From positions 1 through 7,659 of the forward strand of contig CADCOL010000227.1 of NCBI GenBank assembly GCA_902803015.1: a stretch of DNA of 7,659 nucleotides. Direction: 5' to 3'. Each line of letters begins with the position of its first letter. Within the stretch, counting starts at the first letter, position 1. The notes under the pieces were generated by a model. That model ran no database searches, was not told the origin of the DNA, and worked only from the letters and a program-made list of their open reading frames with translations. Shown one piece after another: positions 7,189 to 7,659 of this stretch. The stretch comes from an uncultured Lachnospiraceae bacterium. GTDB taxonomy: Bacteria > Bacillota > Clostridia > Lachnospirales > Lachnospiraceae. A program made the translations under genes and the position numbers.

Positions 7189-7287
7189 ATGAGAAACACA
7201 AAACTTCATTCCATGATGATGTGCATGTGCCGCTGCGAGATGATGTATCGAACAGTACAGTTTTCATGCGCTTCTTTGACGGAATGA
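7189..7287 (+). CDS. Met/Cys-rich leader peptide (32 aa), likely attenuator sensor
   Basis: A 32-codon ORF from ATG 7189 to TGA 7285-7287. It contains 7 Met (1, 9, 10, 11, 13, 18, 19) and 4 Cys (12, 14, 16, 27). The core, residues 9-19, reads MMMCMCRCEMM, so nine of eleven residues are sulfur amino acids. All the Cys codons are TGC. It has a plausible ribosome binding site, sits between a promoter-like region and an intrinsic terminator, and precedes a GNAT gene. Such enrichment in the two sulfur amino acids is very unlikely by chance and matches the logic of trp, his and similar leader peptides: ribosome stalling when Met-tRNA or Cys-tRNA is short. The tail (residues 20-32) has one more Cys at 27. 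A functional metal-binding micropeptide is an alternative, since the Cys are in CxCxC spacing; the terminator makes the leader role more likely. I recognise no named family. Confidence 0.75.
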   Translation: MRNTKLHSMMMCMCRCEMMYRTVQFSCASLTE

Positions 7288-7339
7288 GTTAGAAATCATT
7301 CAATGGGTGAAATCAGGTCATCGGCGCATGCCGATGGCC
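7221..7339 (+). promoter_or_regulatory. Predicted transcription attenuator (alternative RNA pairings 1:2, 2:3, 3:4)
   Basis: Three mutually exclusive pairings can be drawn. Segment 1, GTGCATG (7221-7227, inside codons Met11-Met13), pairs with segment 2, CATGCGC (7265-7271), 7 pairs with one G-U. Segment 2, CATGCGCT (7265-7272), pairs with segment 3, GGCGCATG (7323-7330), 8 pairs with one G-U. Segment 3 is the inner part and loop of the terminator 3:4 (7316-7325 with 7330-7339). A ribosome stalled in the Met/Cys run covers segment 1 and leaves segment 2 free to block the terminator; a ribosome reaching the stop codon at 7285 covers segment 2 and lets the terminator form. This predicts read-through into the GNAT gene when Met or Cys is scarce. 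Stalling was inferred by position only; no folding energies were computed. Confidence 0.55.
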
Positions 7340-7346
7340 TTTTTTT
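7316..7346 (+). terminator. Intrinsic terminator upstream of the GNAT gene
   Basis: GGTCATCGGC (7316-7325) and GCCGATGGCC (7330-7339) form ten consecutive pairs, one of them G-U, around the loop GCAT. Seven T follow at 7340-7346. It lies 28 bases after the leader stop and 11 bases before the GNAT start codon, so it cannot serve an upstream gene end alone; it is placed to act as an attenuator. Confidence 0.9.
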
Positions 7347-7350
7347 GAGG
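7347..7350 (+). promoter_or_regulatory. Ribosome binding site of the GNAT gene
   Basis: GAGG directly follows the terminator T-run and lies 7 bases before the ATG at 7358. It is outside the terminator stem, so control is by transcription termination rather than by hiding this site. Confidence 0.65.
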
Positions 7351-7357
7351 AAAAAAT

Positions 7358-7659
7358 ATGAGCGAAACAACAATACATTTAAAAACCGACAGCGACGGGA
7401 TCGACTGGGAACAGGTTGCGGAAGTTTTACAAAAAAGCGGTTTGTCGGACGCACCCGCGGAAGTTCACAAGAAAGCATTTCAGGGCAGCGGTCTCGTCGC
7501 AATCCTCCTTGATGAAGACCGAATCATCGGAGTGGCAAGAGCACTTACCGACGGAATCAGTCAGGGAGCCATCTATAATGTGGCATTGCGTGATGAATAC
7601 CAGGGACGCGGGCTCGGAAGAAAGTTGATTGAGTCGTTACTGGAACGAATGCAGGGCCA
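7358..7659 (+). CDS. GNAT-family N-acetyltransferase, 3'-truncated by the window
   Basis: Start of an acetyl-CoA-dependent acetyltransferase; 100 full codons are present and the gene continues beyond the window. The ATG at 7358 follows GAGG by 7 bases. The acetyl-CoA binding motif A is clear near residues 75-98: YNVALRDEYQGRGLGRKLIE, with the Q-G-R-G-L-G pyrophosphate loop. The segment IIGVARALTDG (about 56-66) and the short N-terminus are typical of small GNAT proteins of about 130-150 aa. The open frame is not closed at the window end. Its linkage to a LysR regulator and TcyLMN-type importer recalls B. subtilis YtmI/SnaA, which N-acetylates S-modified cysteine; that assignment is inference, as the family is broad. 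It is controlled by the leader and terminator directly upstream and probably by the CYS-box. Confidence 0.85.
   Translation, partial: MSETTIHLKTDSDGIDWEQVAEVLQKSGLSDAPAEVHKKAFQGSGLVAILLDEDRIIGVARALTDGISQGAIYNVALRDEYQGRGLGRKLIESLLERMQG

Noticed and set aside
7292..7315. Direct repeat GAAATCA (7292-7298 and 7309-7315) between the leader stop and the terminator
   Set aside because: Only seven A+T-rich bases, no link to a known site; probably chance.
7114..7357. SAM (S-box) riboswitch or T-box in the leader
   Set aside because: I see no S-box core helices and no T-box sequence (TGGNACCGCG-like); the terminator is accompanied instead by the Met/Cys ORF.
7303..7628. Small open frames in other registers after the terminator (7303-7512, 7416-7628 and minus 7296-7502)
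   Set aside because: They overlap the GNAT gene beginning at 7358, whose frame has a ribosome binding site and the acetyl-CoA motif; one also runs through the terminator stem.
1..7659. CRISPR arrays, insertion sequences, tRNA or rRNA genes
   Set aside because: No spaced direct repeats, transposase motifs, terminal inverted repeats or cloverleaf-like segments were seen.

Overview
The window is a densely packed, one-strand (+) cluster from a low-to-moderate G+C Gram-positive bacterium. It is most likely a member of the Bacillota, perhaps Clostridia or Erysipelotrichia; I cannot go further without a search. The reasons are strong GGAGG-type ribosome binding sites, overlapping operon genes, an EgtA/plant-type (GCS2) glutamate-cysteine ligase, and a LysR regulator and operator of the kind described for cysteine control in lactococci and streptococci. 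Everything I can identify fits sulfur amino-acid traffic: methionine, cysteine/cystine and gamma-glutamyl thiols.

Layout. 2-1391: ATPase (metN, 5' end cut by the window) and permease (metI) of a methionine ABC importer. 1394-3472: two permeases and an ATPase of a polar amino-acid importer of the cystine (TcyLMN) type. 3469-4098: SGNH/GDSL hydrolase of the arylesterase/acyltransferase type. 4100-5344: glutamate-cysteine ligase-like enzyme. 5313-6086: class II (Ntn) glutamine amidotransferase-like protein. 6125-7030: LysR-type regulator resembling CmbR/CysR. These nine genes overlap or lie within 38 bases of each other and look like one transcription unit. No substrate-binding protein gene is in the window, so those must lie upstream or elsewhere.

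7031-7357 is the most interesting stretch. It has a perfect inverted repeat matching a 'CYS-box' (TGATA-N9-TATCA plus a third half-site), a plausible promoter, and a 32-codon ORF with 7 Met and 4 Cys, ten of these eleven in line with sulfur amino-acid sensing and nine of them within residues 9-19. A strong intrinsic terminator follows the ORF. Short complementary segments in the Met/Cys codon run, in the tail of the small ORF and in the terminator's 5' arm can form mutually exclusive pairs. This is the layout of a trp-type ribosome-mediated attenuator, here apparently reading charged Met-tRNA and Cys-tRNA. Directly after the terminator a GNAT acetyltransferase gene starts (7358) and runs off the window.

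Working model (inference): the cell imports methionine, cystine or S-modified cysteines, handles them through gamma-glutamylation, amidohydrolysis and N-acetylation, and controls the GNAT unit twice. A LysR activator acts at initiation and a Met/Cys attenuator acts at elongation. The combination of LysR regulator, TcyLMN-type importer and GNAT recalls the Bacillus subtilis ytlI-ytmI operon for salvage of S-modified cysteine, but the attenuator, the ligase/amidotransferase pair and the gene order differ from it.
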